Notes: generated by a model not told the origin, from the sequence alone. A DNA stretch of 64,000 nt from a bacterium (GCA_013823945.1 PNMZ01000003.1:124001-188000), one strand, 5' to 3'. Positions 16,260 through 26,700 are shown, numbered from the stretch's first letter. Numbers and translations: made by a program.

Positions 16260-16826
16260 GTGCGGAAGCTTTCGACGATTGAGCTGACGATTTTGGGGAT
16301 TTTTTGGACGAGTGGACCATGCACGACATATTGCGTGATGAAGGGGTTGTCGCGAGCAACCTCGACGTTTTATCAGTCTCGAGCGGGGACAACTTATTCG
16401 GTGACGAAGCGGTTATTGGGGATGGGGTATTTGGCGGGTGAAGATGAACTATCGGTCACGGATCTCGGGGCTAAAGCTTTGAGAGAGTGGGTGGCGACGC
16501 CGGTTCCTCCCCAGGATGTGGCTTTTTCGTCTGATTTGATCCGGTTACGGTTTTATTTTTTGGGGTTGTTGACGTTGGAAGAGCGGCTTGCTTATATTGA
16601 TAATTGTTTGCGGGAGGTGCGCGAATTTTTGGTGGTTTGTGATGGATTGCTGGATAAGTGCGAGGCGATCAACGACCAGTTTGGAGTGATGGCATCAGCT
16701 TCGGCGGTATTGGAGAATCGGGCGAGGATTCAGTGGTTGGAACTTGCCCGGGTTTGGCTGAGTACGGGTGATGATTTGGAGCGACCCTGGGCGGAGACAG
16801 TGCGAGCGGCGTTAGGAGAGTATTAG
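16260..16826 (+). CDS. PadR-family transcriptional regulator
   Basis: 188 residues with a PadR winged helix: LSTIELTILGIFWTSGPCTTYCVMKGL, SRAGTTYSVTKRLLGMGYLAGEDE and LSVTDLGAKALREWV. A C-terminal dimerisation helix pair follows (LIRLRFYFLGLLTLEERLAYID). GTG 16260 has AAGGGAG 11 nt upstream; GTG 16248 is possible but overlaps that site. It probably represses itself and the divergent PDZ-hydrolase, responding to a small molecule that cannot be named. The stop overlaps the convergent gene by TTAG. Confidence 0.8.
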   Translation: MRKLSTIELTILGIFWTSGPCTTYCVMKGLSRATSTFYQSRAGTTYSVTKRLLGMGYLAGEDELSVTDLGAKALREWVATPVPPQDVAFSSDLIRLRFYFLGLLTLEERLAYIDNCLREVREFLVVCDGLLDKCEAINDQFGVMASASAVLENRARIQWLELARVWLSTGDDLERPWAETVRAALGEY

Positions 16827-17173
16827 TTGTTGAGGGATTTGGCGCGTCGGTTCCATGACCGGCGGTACAGGTGGGTGGAGTAAGCGGCGACGAAGCTTGC
16901 GGAGGTGAGGACGAAGCCGATGAAGATAGGAAGATCTTCTGAGAGGGATTGGGGGCCAGTTGTGCCGACGAGAATGACTGTCAACAGTGCGCCGAGGACG
17001 ACGGTGAAAAGGAGGAGGTTGAAGGCAAAGATTTTGAGGAAGGGTGTCCAGGGGAGGATTTGGGTTTGGGGTGGAATGGGGCGTTTGAGGATGTTCTCCC
17101 AGTTTTCTGGTGAGTCGAGGTGGCTGAGGCAGGTTCGTTCGAGGGAGTTGGGTTGCCAGTCGGCTTGGTTCAT
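16823..17173 (-). CDS. small two-TM membrane protein of unknown function
   Basis: A 116-residue protein. A soluble N-terminus (NQADWQPNSLERTCLSHLDSPENWEN) is followed by two membrane helices (IFAFNLLLFTVVLGALLTVILVG and LPIFIGFVLTSASFVAAYS) and a basic tail RRSWNRRAKSLNN. The charge pattern suggests both ends are cytoplasmic. Start ATG 17173 is used because the longer frame upstream lacks coding character. It is not recognised as any family. Confidence 0.6.
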   Translation of the reverse strand: MNQADWQPNSLERTCLSHLDSPENWENILKRPIPPQTQILPWTPFLKIFAFNLLLFTVVLGALLTVILVGTTGPQSLSEDLPIFIGFVLTSASFVAAYSTHLYRRSWNRRAKSLNN

Positions 17174-17304
17174 GGGTTGGACTTGTTTTGACGACTGACA
17201 AGGTGGGAAATGAACAGTTAGGCTTCGAATAGTTCGTACTTTGATTTTGGTGAATGTTGACTTTTCCTGGTGAACATAGTGAATATCGCATCGTTTTGGA
17301 GGAT

Positions 17305-18054
17305 ATGATCGCAGTTCTTTCATTGCTTATGACGGTGCAATCGGTAAAACCGATTGAGCTAACGGTGGATGGGGTGGAGCGGACGGGGGTAATGGTTGTT
17401 CCGGCGAAAGTGCCGGAGGAGGGAGTGCCTTTGGTTTTTGCGTGGCATGGACACGGGGGCGGAGCTCGGCAGGCGCAAAGGAGCTTTGCGATTGAGAAGG
17501 CTTGGCCCGAAGCGGCAGTGATCTATTTGCAGGGGCTGAACACACCAGGGCGATTGACCGATCCGGAGGGGAAGAAGCCGGGTTGGCAGGGCAATGCCGG
17601 GGAGATGGAGGATCGGGACTTGAAATTGTTTGATGCGGCACTTGCATGGGCGAAGAAGGAAGTTAAAGTCGGAAAGGTCTTTACCATGGGGCATTCCAAC
17701 GGAGGTGGCTTTAGCTATCTGCTTTGGATGTCTCGACCGAATACATTTGCGGCTATTGGTGTAAGCGCAGGAGGGTTTCGGACGGTTGAAGGGATCAAAC
17801 CAGTTCCATTGATTCACATTGGGGGGACGGAGGATCCGCTGGTTCGCTATTCAGGTCAGAGCCGGGCGGTGGGCCGAGTGCGGACGATTAACCAATGTGA
17901 GGATGATGCGAAGCCCTGGGGGGATATTGCGGGAGCGGAACGGTGGGAAAGCAAAGTTCGTGCTCCGGTGGTTTTCGTTACTCATGGAGGTGGTCATGAA
18001 TATTGGAATCGGTCGAGTGAATTGATTGTGAAGTTCTTCAAAGACTTCGATTAA
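17305..18054 (+). CDS. exported PHB-depolymerase/feruloyl-esterase-like hydrolase (LpqC type)
   Basis: 249 residues. A short signal (MIAVLSLLMTVQS), the oxyanion block PLVFAWHGHGGGARQ, the elbow TMGHSNGGGFSY, the acid-region IHIGGTEDPLV and the catalytic His in VTHGGGHEYWN are visible. This layout matches the esterase_PHB/LpqC group acting on polyhydroxyalkanoate or aromatic polysaccharide esters. ATG 17305 has a good TTGGAGG ribosome site at 17296-17302. DUF1579-like gene 18059 follows 4 nt later, so the two probably form an operon. Confidence 0.85.
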   Translation: MIAVLSLLMTVQSVKPIELTVDGVERTGVMVVPAKVPEEGVPLVFAWHGHGGGARQAQRSFAIEKAWPEAAVIYLQGLNTPGRLTDPEGKKPGWQGNAGEMEDRDLKLFDAALAWAKKEVKVGKVFTMGHSNGGGFSYLLWMSRPNTFAAIGVSAGGFRTVEGIKPVPLIHIGGTEDPLVRYSGQSRAVGRVRTINQCEDDAKPWGDIAGAERWESKVRAPVVFVTHGGGHEYWNRSSELIVKFFKDFD

Positions 18055-18058
18055 ACTC

Positions 18059-18517
18059 ATGGTTATGGAGAATTTGCGGGCTTTGCCAGAGCACGAGTGG
18101 CTTCACCAATTAGTCGGGGAGTGGGTGGTTGATTGGGGTGAGGCGGAGGGGCGCGAAACTGTGAGTGCAATCGGGGAGAATTGGGTTTCTGGGCGGAGTG
18201 AAGGGCCGGGGCCGGGGCCGGACGGATCGGTGATGGTGAGCCAGGTGACGGTTGGATTTGACCCGGATCAGGGGAAGTTTGTGGGGAGTTGGGTGGGATC
18301 GATGATGAATCATCAGTGGGTTTATGAGGGGTATTTGGAGGGGGACCGGCTGATTTTGGAAAGCGAGGGGCCGAGGTTTGATGGTGAGCCTGGACTAGGG
18401 AAGTATCGGGACGTTGTTGTATTTGATGGGCCAGATGTTCGGCGGTTGATCGGAGAGCATTTGACGGATGCGGGGGAATGGGTTCAATTTATGGAAACGA
18501 CTTACCGGCGAGTGTAA
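18059..18517 (+). CDS. DUF1579-like protein
   Basis: A 152-residue protein of the DUF1579 pattern: HEWLHQLVGEWVVD at the start, GFDPDQGKFVGSWVGSMMNHQWVYEGYLEGDRLILESEGP in the middle and a final strand FMETTYRRV. These are beta-barrel, lipocalin-like small proteins with no known reaction. It has no signal peptide. ATG 18059 gives MVMENL; ATG 18065 is equally possible. It probably shares a transcript with the upstream esterase. Confidence 0.7.
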   Translation: MVMENLRALPEHEWLHQLVGEWVVDWGEAEGRETVSAIGENWVSGRSEGPGPGPDGSVMVSQVTVGFDPDQGKFVGSWVGSMMNHQWVYEGYLEGDRLILESEGPRFDGEPGLGKYRDVVVFDGPDVRRLIGEHLTDAGEWVQFMETTYRRV

Positions 18518-18565
18518 ACCGCGCCTGACAACTCACCCTTAACAAAAGTTCGGTAAATTTTCAGC

Positions 18566-20407
18566 ATGAGTTTGGTGGCGTCGCTCTTGGCGATGGTTGT
18601 TTTGGGTCACGACGGTCCAGATCCGATTGGGGCTTGGGATTTTCACGGTCGTCATATCGTGAATGGAGTTTTAAGGGCCCGAGTTGGTCGTGATGCTCGA
18701 ATTGTCGGTGAGTTAGAAGAGGCTAAAACTGCGCAAGGAAATTGTCTCCAATTTGATGGAGTGAATGATCGACTTATTTTGGCGGATGACTTCAATGACG
18801 TGAAATCAGCGTTGCCAAACCGCATGATGACGGTTGAAGCGTGGTTTGCGGTCAACGAGCCGATTGGTTTTGGGTCGGTGATTGGGGTGATGCAGGACAA
18901 TGGGTCGGCGGAAAAGGGTTGGCATTTGGGATACAACGGTACTAACTTCGTTTTTGCTTTAGCATCTACTGGTGCTGATGATGGAGACGGATTGATGACT
19001 TATTTGCGGAGTAAGACAGCTTATGAGTTGGGCAGACTTTATCATGTTGTAGGGACATATGATGGTAAAGAGATGAAGCTCTATGTCAATGGAAAACTGG
19101 ATGGCTCATCTCAAAATCAGTCCGGCGATATTCTTTATCCGACGAAAGCCCCCTGGACAATTGGCTGTTACAAAGATGATGACGAGGATTTTCCTTTCAA
19201 CGGACGATTGGTAAATATCGCACTTTATGACTTGGTGGCGACTGAAGCTGCGGTGCAACACCTCTTTGAGCATCGAAAAGAGTTGACTTTAGAGGCTCCG
19301 GTCATTCAGGAAAATCCTAACTTTGAGTGGGTTGTACAGCCTTACTTACAATTTCCAACCCCTTCTGAGATGACGATTATGTGGGAAACGACTCGTAACG
19401 GAACGAGCAAGGTTTATTATGGATCGAGTAAGTCACGCTTAGTTGAAGCTCAGGGGGTAACCACAAAGAATCCCCAATCGCTCATTCACAAAGTTGTTTT
19501 GAAAGGATTGAATCCAGATACGCACTATGTCTACAAGGTTGAGTCGGTTGATAGCGAAGGACGTAAACTTGAAAGCCCGCTGTTGACTTTTAGGACCGCG
19601 CCAAAGTCAGATCGGGCCATTCGCTTTACGGTTGTTGGAGATACCCAGGATCAGCCTAAGATCAACACCCGGATTGCGGAGCATATGTGGAATGAGCGGC
19701 CCGACTTTTTCATGATTGTTGGTGATTTGGTGGGTACGGGGGCAAATAAGAAACACTGGACGCAAGACTTCTTTGGTTCAATGCGACCGCTTCTTGATCG
19801 AGTTCCTTTGGTTCCGGTAATTGGAAACCATGAAGGAGATGCGCGCCTTTACTATGACTACATGTCCGTTCCGGAGCCGGAATATTGGTACAAGTTTAGT
19901 TATGGGTCTGCTGATTTCTTCATTGTTGATTCGAACCGAGATGTTGGCCCGAACAGTGAACAGTACAAATGGCTTGAAAAAGAACTAGCAGCGAGTACGG
20001 CAAAGTGGAAATTTGTTGCCCACCATCATCCTCCTTATTCCAGTGATGAAGATGACTATGGCAATTTGTGGGAAGGGCAATCGGTCAGAGGTGATTTGCG
20101 GCTGCGAGCGCTCGTCAAGCTGTACGAAAAATATGGAGTAGATGTTGTTTGGACTGGTCACATTCATAGCTACGAGCGGACTTGGCCGCTTTTGGCTGGT
20201 CAGGCGAATGAGAGTGGGCCAGTATATATTGTTTGTGGCGGCGGGGGTGGAGGATTGGAGCGCCATGGGCCCACGCGTCCTGAATTCAGTCGACGCATTC
20301 GGCATGGCCATCACTACTGTGTGGTTTCTCTTTTTGGAAACACTTTTGAGATGAGTGCGTTCGATATTGAAGGTCGCATGTTTGATAATCTAATTATTAA
20401 AAAATAA
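18566..20407 (+). CDS. exported LamG plus purple-acid-phosphatase-like protein
   Basis: 613 residues. The signal peptide MSLVASLLAMVVLG is followed by a LamG/concanavalin-like domain (~20-235, with VEAWFAVNEP and GTYDGKEMKLYVNGKLDG). A fibronectin-III-like purple acid phosphatase N-domain (~255-345) and a metallophosphoesterase domain (~350-610) complete it. The metal blocks VVGDTQD, IVGDLVG, IGNHEGD, AHHHPPYS and WTGHIHSYERT are all seen. An exported phosphatase with a glycan-binding module is the natural reading. It has its own upstream gap and is probably monocistronic. Confidence 0.85.
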   Translation: MSLVASLLAMVVLGHDGPDPIGAWDFHGRHIVNGVLRARVGRDARIVGELEEAKTAQGNCLQFDGVNDRLILADDFNDVKSALPNRMMTVEAWFAVNEPIGFGSVIGVMQDNGSAEKGWHLGYNGTNFVFALASTGADDGDGLMTYLRSKTAYELGRLYHVVGTYDGKEMKLYVNGKLDGSSQNQSGDILYPTKAPWTIGCYKDDDEDFPFNGRLVNIALYDLVATEAAVQHLFEHRKELTLEAPVIQENPNFEWVVQPYLQFPTPSEMTIMWETTRNGTSKVYYGSSKSRLVEAQGVTTKNPQSLIHKVVLKGLNPDTHYVYKVESVDSEGRKLESPLLTFRTAPKSDRAIRFTVVGDTQDQPKINTRIAEHMWNERPDFFMIVGDLVGTGANKKHWTQDFFGSMRPLLDRVPLVPVIGNHEGDARLYYDYMSVPEPEYWYKFSYGSADFFIVDSNRDVGPNSEQYKWLEKELAASTAKWKFVAHHHPPYSSDEDDYGNLWEGQSVRGDLRLRALVKLYEKYGVDVVWTGHIHSYERTWPLLAGQANESGPVYIVCGGGGGGLERHGPTRPEFSRRIRHGHHYCVVSLFGNTFEMSAFDIEGRMFDNLIIKK

Positions 20408-20607
20408 ATAGTTGCCTTTGGCGTTGGGGTTGTGGAAGCCCGGGCGTGCTTGGAGGAGTGTCATCAGGGTTTTGTTCCGGCGCGAGGCGGGCGGTATTCT
20501 AATGTATTGATGGATTGCTTGGGAATCGGGTTAGCAGTATTGGTTATGCTTTGGTGGCGGACAGTCCCGGATTGGCAAGAGCCCGTTTGATTTGGAGATT
20601 GGCCTAG

Positions 20608-21312
20608 CTAGAGGTTTGCGTGAATGAAGGTCAGGAGCGCACTCTTTTGCCAGTTCCACATGGTGTTGGGAGCGATTCCGGATGGTAGTTCTAGGGTTAC
20701 CAGTGAGATTGAGTTATAGCGACAATAGTGGCCCAATGAACCGGGAGTTGGGTATGAGATTGGTGCAACTGTCATGCCGTTTTTCTTTGCCATGAGCTGA
20801 GCGAGTACCAGTCCTCCATCGGTGTCATAGTCTATGAGGTCGGCGTATGCATGGACAGAGAGAATACGCGACGGTTTTAAGGTTTGAATTATATTGTCGA
20901 GAGCAATTGACTCTGGTTCGGAGTAGGGTGATGGGCCGCCGTAGGTGAATGATCCGGGAGTTGAAGGTGCCCATCCATATTTCATGTTTCGGTTCAGGTC
21001 AACACCGGCGGCGTTTTGCCGAGTAGCTAGATCAACTCCGTCGGGATTTGCGCGGAGGAGGAAGTGAACGGTTCTTCCATCTACGAGGCTTGGGTTGGCG
21101 GCAATTTCGTTTCTGAATCGTGTGACGAGGGGTACTGACGGGAGTTCGTTGCCATGCTGCCCACCGATAATGAGGATTTTTAGCGGGCCGTCGCCAAAGG
21201 TTTCGACTTCGATGGGTTGACCAAAGTGACTGTAACCGAAGACCGTGGTGGACTGGGCATTGGCTACCGTTAAGAGTCCGGCAGCGATGGCGATGGAAAT
21301 GACTTTTTTCAT
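20608..21312 (-). CDS. small exported M14 zinc carboxypeptidase
   Basis: 234 residues with signal peptide MKKVISIAIAAGLLTVANA. Zinc ligands H53 and E56 lie in GGQHGNE. ANPDGVDLATRQNAAGVDLNRN is the substrate-binding NPDG/DLNRN block, the third ligand His is in LSVHAYADL and the catalytic Glu in LVTLELPSG. It is shorter than classic carboxypeptidases (~300) and resembles the murein-peptide amidase MpaA group, which cleaves cell-wall peptides. AGGAGC lies before ATG 21312. It is probably a scavenging or wall-recycling enzyme. Confidence 0.85.
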   Translation of the reverse strand: MKKVISIAIAAGLLTVANAQSTTVFGYSHFGQPIEVETFGDGPLKILIIGGQHGNELPSVPLVTRFRNEIAANPSLVDGRTVHFLLRANPDGVDLATRQNAAGVDLNRNMKYGWAPSTPGSFTYGGPSPYSEPESIALDNIIQTLKPSRILSVHAYADLIDYDTDGGLVLAQLMAKKNGMTVAPISYPTPGSLGHYCRYNSISLVTLELPSGIAPNTMWNWQKSALLTFIHANL

Positions 21313-21490
21313 TTGGTTTTAAGCTCCTGTTTGGCGGATGAATCTCAGCTACTCCGAATTTTACATTGTCTCAATTGCATTCAAGTACTCTCATTGTCTC
21401 TTTTGTCATGCTTTGATGTGTTTTGCAATCAGATCGGTTTGCTTGTTTGGTCGGTCGGTGGGGATAGAATGATAGTCATACGGGTGAGTA

Positions 21491-21985
21491 ATGCGATTTG
21501 AAGATGGATTTGATCCAGAGTGGGGTTTGGTTTTGCGGGAGCGGATTTCGGCGGAAGAGGCCCGGGAGTTTCTGGATCGGTTGGCGGTTTCGGAATTAGG
21601 GGAAGCGGACGAGGGGACGGTTGGGGCGATTTGTGAGGTTGCGGGGGTAGGGCCAGAAGTGGTAGGTCGGATGCTGGCGGATATTCGGGGGGTGAGTTGG
21701 CAGGAGTTGTTCGGGAATCGGCTGGATGCCGTTGAAAAGGAGGTGACGGGGCTCCGTTCTAAAATAAGCGATTTGGAGAGAAAAGTCCGCGATCATGGAT
21801 TGGTCGCTCGGAGGCCGCAGGCGCCTGAGGAAATTGACCGGATTGATTTCAATACTTTGCTTGGCGAATCCAATGGGTTCGAAAAGACTCCGTTCTACAG
21901 TCCTTCAGTTCAATTTAGTATTATCGTCTTGATTTTCGGAGCTTGCGCGCTTGGTGCAGCTTATTACTGGATTTACTTTTCTTAA
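21491..21985 (+). CDS. coiled-coil protein with C-terminal membrane anchor, unknown function
   Basis: 164 residues. An acidic N-terminal helical region (ISAEEAREFLDRLAV, ICEVAGVGPEVVGRML) is followed by a coiled coil (RLDAVEKEVTGLRSKISDLERKVRDHG), a linker, and a single C-terminal membrane helix (IIVLIFGACALGAAYYWIYFS). The layout is that of a tail-anchored membrane protein with the bulk in the cytoplasm. The family is not recognised. It converges on the DUF695/RraB gene 10 nt away. Confidence 0.6.
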   Translation: MRFEDGFDPEWGLVLRERISAEEAREFLDRLAVSELGEADEGTVGAICEVAGVGPEVVGRMLADIRGVSWQELFGNRLDAVEKEVTGLRSKISDLERKVRDHGLVARRPQAPEEIDRIDFNTLLGESNGFEKTPFYSPSVQFSIIVLIFGACALGAAYYWIYFS

Positions 21986-21995
21986 GATTTGATCT

Positions 21996-22736
21996 CTACT
22001 TGGCAACGGGGCAAGCCCAGCCGTCGAATTCGCCGTTGTGTTTTTCGGCAAGTTTTTCCAGCTCAACGGAGATTTGGGCGATTGTTTGGGGCTCGATGGA
22101 GGTGGTTTTGACGAGTTCGCACCAGTAGTCTTCGGAAGGGTCTTCGGGTTCTTCGGGGCTGTTCCAACTTGCAGGGTCGGTCGGCGCAAATCCAAGGGTT
22201 TGGGCTTCGGCGAGGAAAGATTCGAGGTCGGAGCGAGTAGGGAAAATACAGGCGAAGTCAACGGGGCGAGGTTTGGAAGCGTCATTGCCATCCTGTTCGA
22301 AGACAATATGAAGCGGAATATTGCGGTTCATGTGCTCTTCGATGGGCGACGATACGAAATTGGCTTGGTAGAAATGCCATTCAGGGTCGGGGCGGGATTC
22401 TGGTCGGAAAGTTTCCTTTTTGAAAAGTCCGGTGCGAACGGTGATTTCGGGGTGATCGGGTTGGCTTGAATAGAGGTAGACGGTAGAGAGGTTGGGTTGG
22501 AGTATGCGACCGACAAAAATTGTGTGGGCGGATTCGAGGGTATCAGTCAAATGATCTTCGATCTGTTCGAGCTTCGCTTTTTGGGAGGATGTTGGCAGTC
22601 CATTGCGACTGCCAAAGTAGGGAATCTTGACAGTAATCAGATTCGGGAGTGCGGGATTGGGGTGAGTGACTCGGGCCAGGTGGAAGGCAGGTCCAGCGGG
22701 TTCTTCTCGTTGAAAAATTGTGTATTTGTCTTCCAT
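21996..22736 (-). CDS. DUF695 / RraB-domain protein
   Basis: 246 residues in two parts. The N-terminal ~140 residues resemble DUF695 (YTIFQREEPAGPAFHLARV, IPYFGSRNGLPTSSQK). The C-terminal ~100 have the RraB-type pattern 'VDFACIFPTRSDLESFLAEAQTLGF' and end LAEKHNGEFDGWACPV. RraB binds and inhibits RNase E in enterobacteria; whether this protein does is unknown. It follows the phosphatase-like gene at 22746 by 9 nt on the same strand, so it is likely second in a two-gene operon. Confidence 0.75.
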   Translation of the reverse strand: MEDKYTIFQREEPAGPAFHLARVTHPNPALPNLITVKIPYFGSRNGLPTSSQKAKLEQIEDHLTDTLESAHTIFVGRILQPNLSTVYLYSSQPDHPEITVRTGLFKKETFRPESRPDPEWHFYQANFVSSPIEEHMNRNIPLHIVFEQDGNDASKPRPVDFACIFPTRSDLESFLAEAQTLGFAPTDPASWNSPEEPEDPSEDYWCELVKTTSIEPQTIAQISVELEKLAEKHNGEFDGWACPVAK

Positions 22737-22745
22737 TGGGGGAAT

Positions 22746-23738
22746 TTACTTGGCTGAGGTGTTGAAAGTAAAGTCAGCGCGGAGGGAGAGGTGATCGGAG
22801 CCAAAACTCGGGCCGGGGGAGCAGGAGAGGGGGGTGAGTTTGGAGTTGGAATAGAAGTGGTCGATACGGACGAGCGGGGTCTCGGAAGAGTATGTGAGGC
22901 CGGGGCCGGAGCCGACGGCGGTGAAGGCGTTAGTGAATTTTTGGGAGAGAATGCGGGTGTGGTGGTGGCGGGGCGGGTTATTGAAATCGCCACCAAAAAC
23001 GAGGGGGAGGGACTCGTTCTCAAAAATGGGAAGGGTTTGATCAAAGTCGGCGATTTGCTTGGGGACCGAGGCGGCGAAACGGTCGAGACCTTGGCTGATT
23101 TGGGGGACGGACCAGTGGAGGGTGCCGGCGCGGAAGGGTGTGGGAGCATTGACCCGGGCGGTGAGAATTCGGCGGTGAGGGAGGGATTTTTGGGGGATGG
23201 ATTTGGTTTCGGAGAGAGGCCATCGGGAGAGAATGGCGGTGCTGCCATCTTTGAACAAATGGAAGTGGGGGAGTTTGGTGTGGATGTAGTTAGCGGGGGA
23301 TTCGGGGCCGCCTTCGTTTTCTTGGAGGAAGATGAGGTCGATCTTTTCGGCTTGGATGTAGGTGACAAGGTCGGGGACTTCGCGGTTGGTGAAGAGGATG
23401 TTGACGGTGAGAACGCGGAGGTCTGGTTGACCTTCGGGTTTGGAAAGGGGGAGATGATAGGAGTAGAGGAATGGAATGGAAAGGGCGATCAGGACGAGGG
23501 TGAGCAGTTGGAGCTTAGTGTGTCCACGCTTGAATGATCTGACCAAAGAGATGATGGCGAAAATTGCCAGGGGGATTGCGAGAAGTTGGGGTGGAGCATA
23601 AGTGAGAAGGGAATGGGCGAGGGAATCGAAGGGGAAAAATGGAGCGGCGAAAATGACAATTTGATAAAGGATGACCAGGGCGAGAAGGACGGGCCGGGGC
23701 TTTGATTTGGCTCGTTTTGGGGTGGGTTGGTCAATCAT
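22746..23738 (-). CDS. membrane-anchored endonuclease/exonuclease/phosphatase-family protein
   Basis: 330 residues with three membrane helices in the first ~115 (LALVILYQIVIFAAPFF, YAPPQLLAIPLAIFAIISLV, LLTLVLIALSIPFLYSY). The EEP domain follows: LRVLTVNILFTN, DLIFLQENEG (catalytic Glu), the TLHWS strand, FGGDFNNP (Asp/Asn) and the terminal SDHLSLRADF (Asp-His). The active domain faces outside after an odd number of helices. Candidate substrates are extracellular nucleic acids, phosphodiesters or phospholipids. It is first gene of a pair with the DUF695/RraB gene. Confidence 0.85.
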   Translation of the reverse strand: MIDQPTPKRAKSKPRPVLLALVILYQIVIFAAPFFPFDSLAHSLLTYAPPQLLAIPLAIFAIISLVRSFKRGHTKLQLLTLVLIALSIPFLYSYHLPLSKPEGQPDLRVLTVNILFTNREVPDLVTYIQAEKIDLIFLQENEGGPESPANYIHTKLPHFHLFKDGSTAILSRWPLSETKSIPQKSLPHRRILTARVNAPTPFRAGTLHWSVPQISQGLDRFAASVPKQIADFDQTLPIFENESLPLVFGGDFNNPPRHHHTRILSQKFTNAFTAVGSGPGLTYSSETPLVRIDHFYSNSKLTPLSCSPGPSFGSDHLSLRADFTFNTSAK

Positions 23739-23790
23739 GAAACTTTTTGTTTGTTTGAAGTTCGGGGGATGAGTTCAGTATGATCGGCTT

Positions 23791-26700
23791 ATGTCGGTTT
23801 TCGCACTTCTCACCTTGATTGCTAGTTCTTCGGAACCGGGACAGGCTCAAGACTTGGTTTTCAAGAACGCTCGGATAGTTGTTTCGCCGGGGAATGTGAT
23901 CGATTCGGGTTCGATTCGGGTGCGGGATGGGAAGATTGTTGAGGTCAAGAAGGGGGCAATTTCCGGAGCGGGTGAGACGGTCGATGCGAGTGGGATGACG
24001 ATTTATGCGGCGTTTGTGCATTCGGGGCTGAATGCCACCATTGCGGGAGTTTCACCAGAACGGGGGGCTCGCCCGGCGGCGGGATCGGCTCAAGAGCGTG
24101 ACGCGCAGGCGGAGCGAGACAAGGATCCGTTCAGCTATGCGGCGAACTTCCGATATGGCTCATCGGTCGCGGGTGCGGAGAAGTTATCAGTTTCGGCTCT
24201 TGCGGGTTTGGCGAAAAATGGATTTGGTACGGCGGTTGTCGGGGCGACTGGGGGTTTGATCAGTGCTCAACCAGCGGTTGTGAACACGGGAAAGGCAGAA
24301 GTTGAGGGAGCTAAGGCACTTGATTTGGTTCCGGTATCCGTCAATGGTCGTGGAGCTGGCGGATATCCGGGTTCAACGATGGGGACGATCGCATTTATCC
24401 GGCAAACGATGATTGATTCCCAGGGCTATTCTGGAACAGACGAAGGTTTGAAGAAGTTAAGTCTGGCAACGAGTGGTTCGGTTCCCACTTATTTTCCTGA
24501 TTTGAATGAAGTTTCGTTTTTCCAAGCGAAGCGAATTGCGCAAGAGTTTGGGTTGAAGCCAGTTTATGGCTTTCGCTCTGACGCGGGGGCGGTGGTTTCG
24601 CATCTTAAAGGTGCGACGATAATTTTGCAGGGTTCATCTCCGGCTAAGCCACGTTTGGGGGCGAATTTGGACGGTGTCTCGCTGAGTGGAGTGCGCGATT
24701 ACTTTAAGGAAGTTCAGGTAGGGGCCGAACTGGAGCGGGCTAAAGTGGACTTTGTCTATCAGCCGACGACGGAATCGTCTCCGTTTGAAGGATTACGGAC
24801 TTATGTTCAGGGTGGTTTGAGTCGTAAAGCGGCAATTGCGGCCATCACGGTCAATCCAGCAAAAGCATTGGGCTTGGAGGGCGAACTCGGAACTTTGGAG
24901 GCAGGTAAGCGGGCTAATTTAGTGATGGTTCAGGGGGATATTTTGGATAGCTCTAGCCAAGTCATGGCGACTTACATCGATGGTAAGGCAGTTGACTTTG
25001 AGATGCCGAAGAAGAAGGAGGCAAAGGACTTGAAGGCCGATGAGCCACTCAAGTTACCCAAGCCGAACTATGTTCTTTTCCCAGCCCCAGCGGAAACGAA
25101 GCAAGCTTTTCGGCTTTACAAAAATGCGACGGTGTGGACGCAAGGGAAGATGGGAACGGTTGAGAATTGTGATGTGCTCGTGCAGAATGGGAAGTTTGTT
25201 GCAGTGGGTAAGAACTTGACGGCTCCTCGGGGTTGTGAGGTGATTGATGCGACAGGTAAGCATATTTCTCCAGGGCTTTGGGATGCGCATAGCCACACAG
25301 CGATTTCGGGAGGAGTCAACGAGTTTTCAAACATGATCACAGCGGAATGTCGCATTCGTGATGTGGTCAATCACACGGATTCAAGCGTTTACACCCAGCT
25401 TTCGGGAGGGACGATTGGGGCGATGCAGTTGCATGGTTCGGCAAACGCGATTGGTGGGCAATCCAATACGGTGAAGTGGCGGTGGGGGATGGAGCCGGAT
25501 GAGTATGCAGTGAAAGGTGCGCCGGAGGGGGTCAAATTTGCGCTTGGGCAGAATCCGATTCGGGAAGACGGTGGCGCCTCCAATGTGGTTGGCGGAACGC
25601 TTTTGACTTTCCGACCGAGGACTCGGATGGGAGTTGAGGAAGCGGTTCGCAAGGCGCTTCAGCTAGGTATTGAGTATAACGAAGCGTGGGCTGATTTCAA
25701 GGCCGATCGGCGAAAAGATAAACCACGCCGTGATTTGCAGCTGGAGGCACTCGGGGAGATTGTCAGCCAGGAGCGGTGGATTCATAGCCATGCCTACCGG
25801 GCGGACGAGATGCTCATGCTCATTCGGATTACGAAGGAATTTGGGCCGAAGCTTGCAACCCTCCAGCACGTTTTGGAAGGATACAAGATTGCGGATGAGA
25901 TGGCGGAGATGGGGGTCGGTGGTTCAACGTTCTCTGATTGGTGGGGTTTTAAGTTGGAGAGCTACGACGCCATTCCGTTTAACGCAGCATTGATGGCAGA
26001 GCGGGGAGTAGTTGTGAGTGTGAACAGTGACTCGGACAACCATGCTCGGCGGATGAATCAAGAGGCGGCGAAGTCGATGCGATTTGGCGGGGCATCAGCA
26101 GAAGTTGCATTGAGTTTTGTGACAACGGGTCCGGCTAAGCAACTGGGAATTGATCAATGGACTGGTTCGATTGAGCCAGGCAAGGATGCAGACATGGTTT
26201 TGTGGACGCATGAACCGATGTCGATCAAGGCCGTTGCTCTGGAAACCTATGTTGATGGGGTGAAGCGGTTCGACCGAAAGAATGATGCTGATCAGCGAGC
26301 GGCGCGGGTCGAGGAGCTTGAGGAAGCGCGAAAAGTTCTGGCGGGATCAGATAGTCCATTCCGAGCGGGCGACCCCGATGATGCGGCAGAGGTCGATATG
26401 AGTCCAACCAAAGCTCAATTCGGCTTGGCGACAATCAGTGGTCAACCGGGGACTGCTCGCTACCCACGAGGTACGACGCTGATCAAAGGCGCGACAATTC
26501 ACCCAATGTCTGGTGAGCCTCTTGTTGGAGATGTTCTTCTTGGAGCCGATGGAAAGATTGCTCAGGTTGGTCAGGATATTTCTTCAAAGGGAGCAGACGT
26601 CGTTGATGGTTCCGGCAAGCATGTTTATCCGGGGTTGATTGATCCGGCAACGGGGCTCGGGATGAACGAGATTGGTCAGGTTCCGGCAAGCGATGATTCT

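Noticed and set aside
20510-20590. 26-codon hydrophobic ORF (MDCLGIGLAV...) in the gap after the LamG-phosphatase gene
   Set aside because: No ribosome site, no overlap or partner, and length within chance for this composition.
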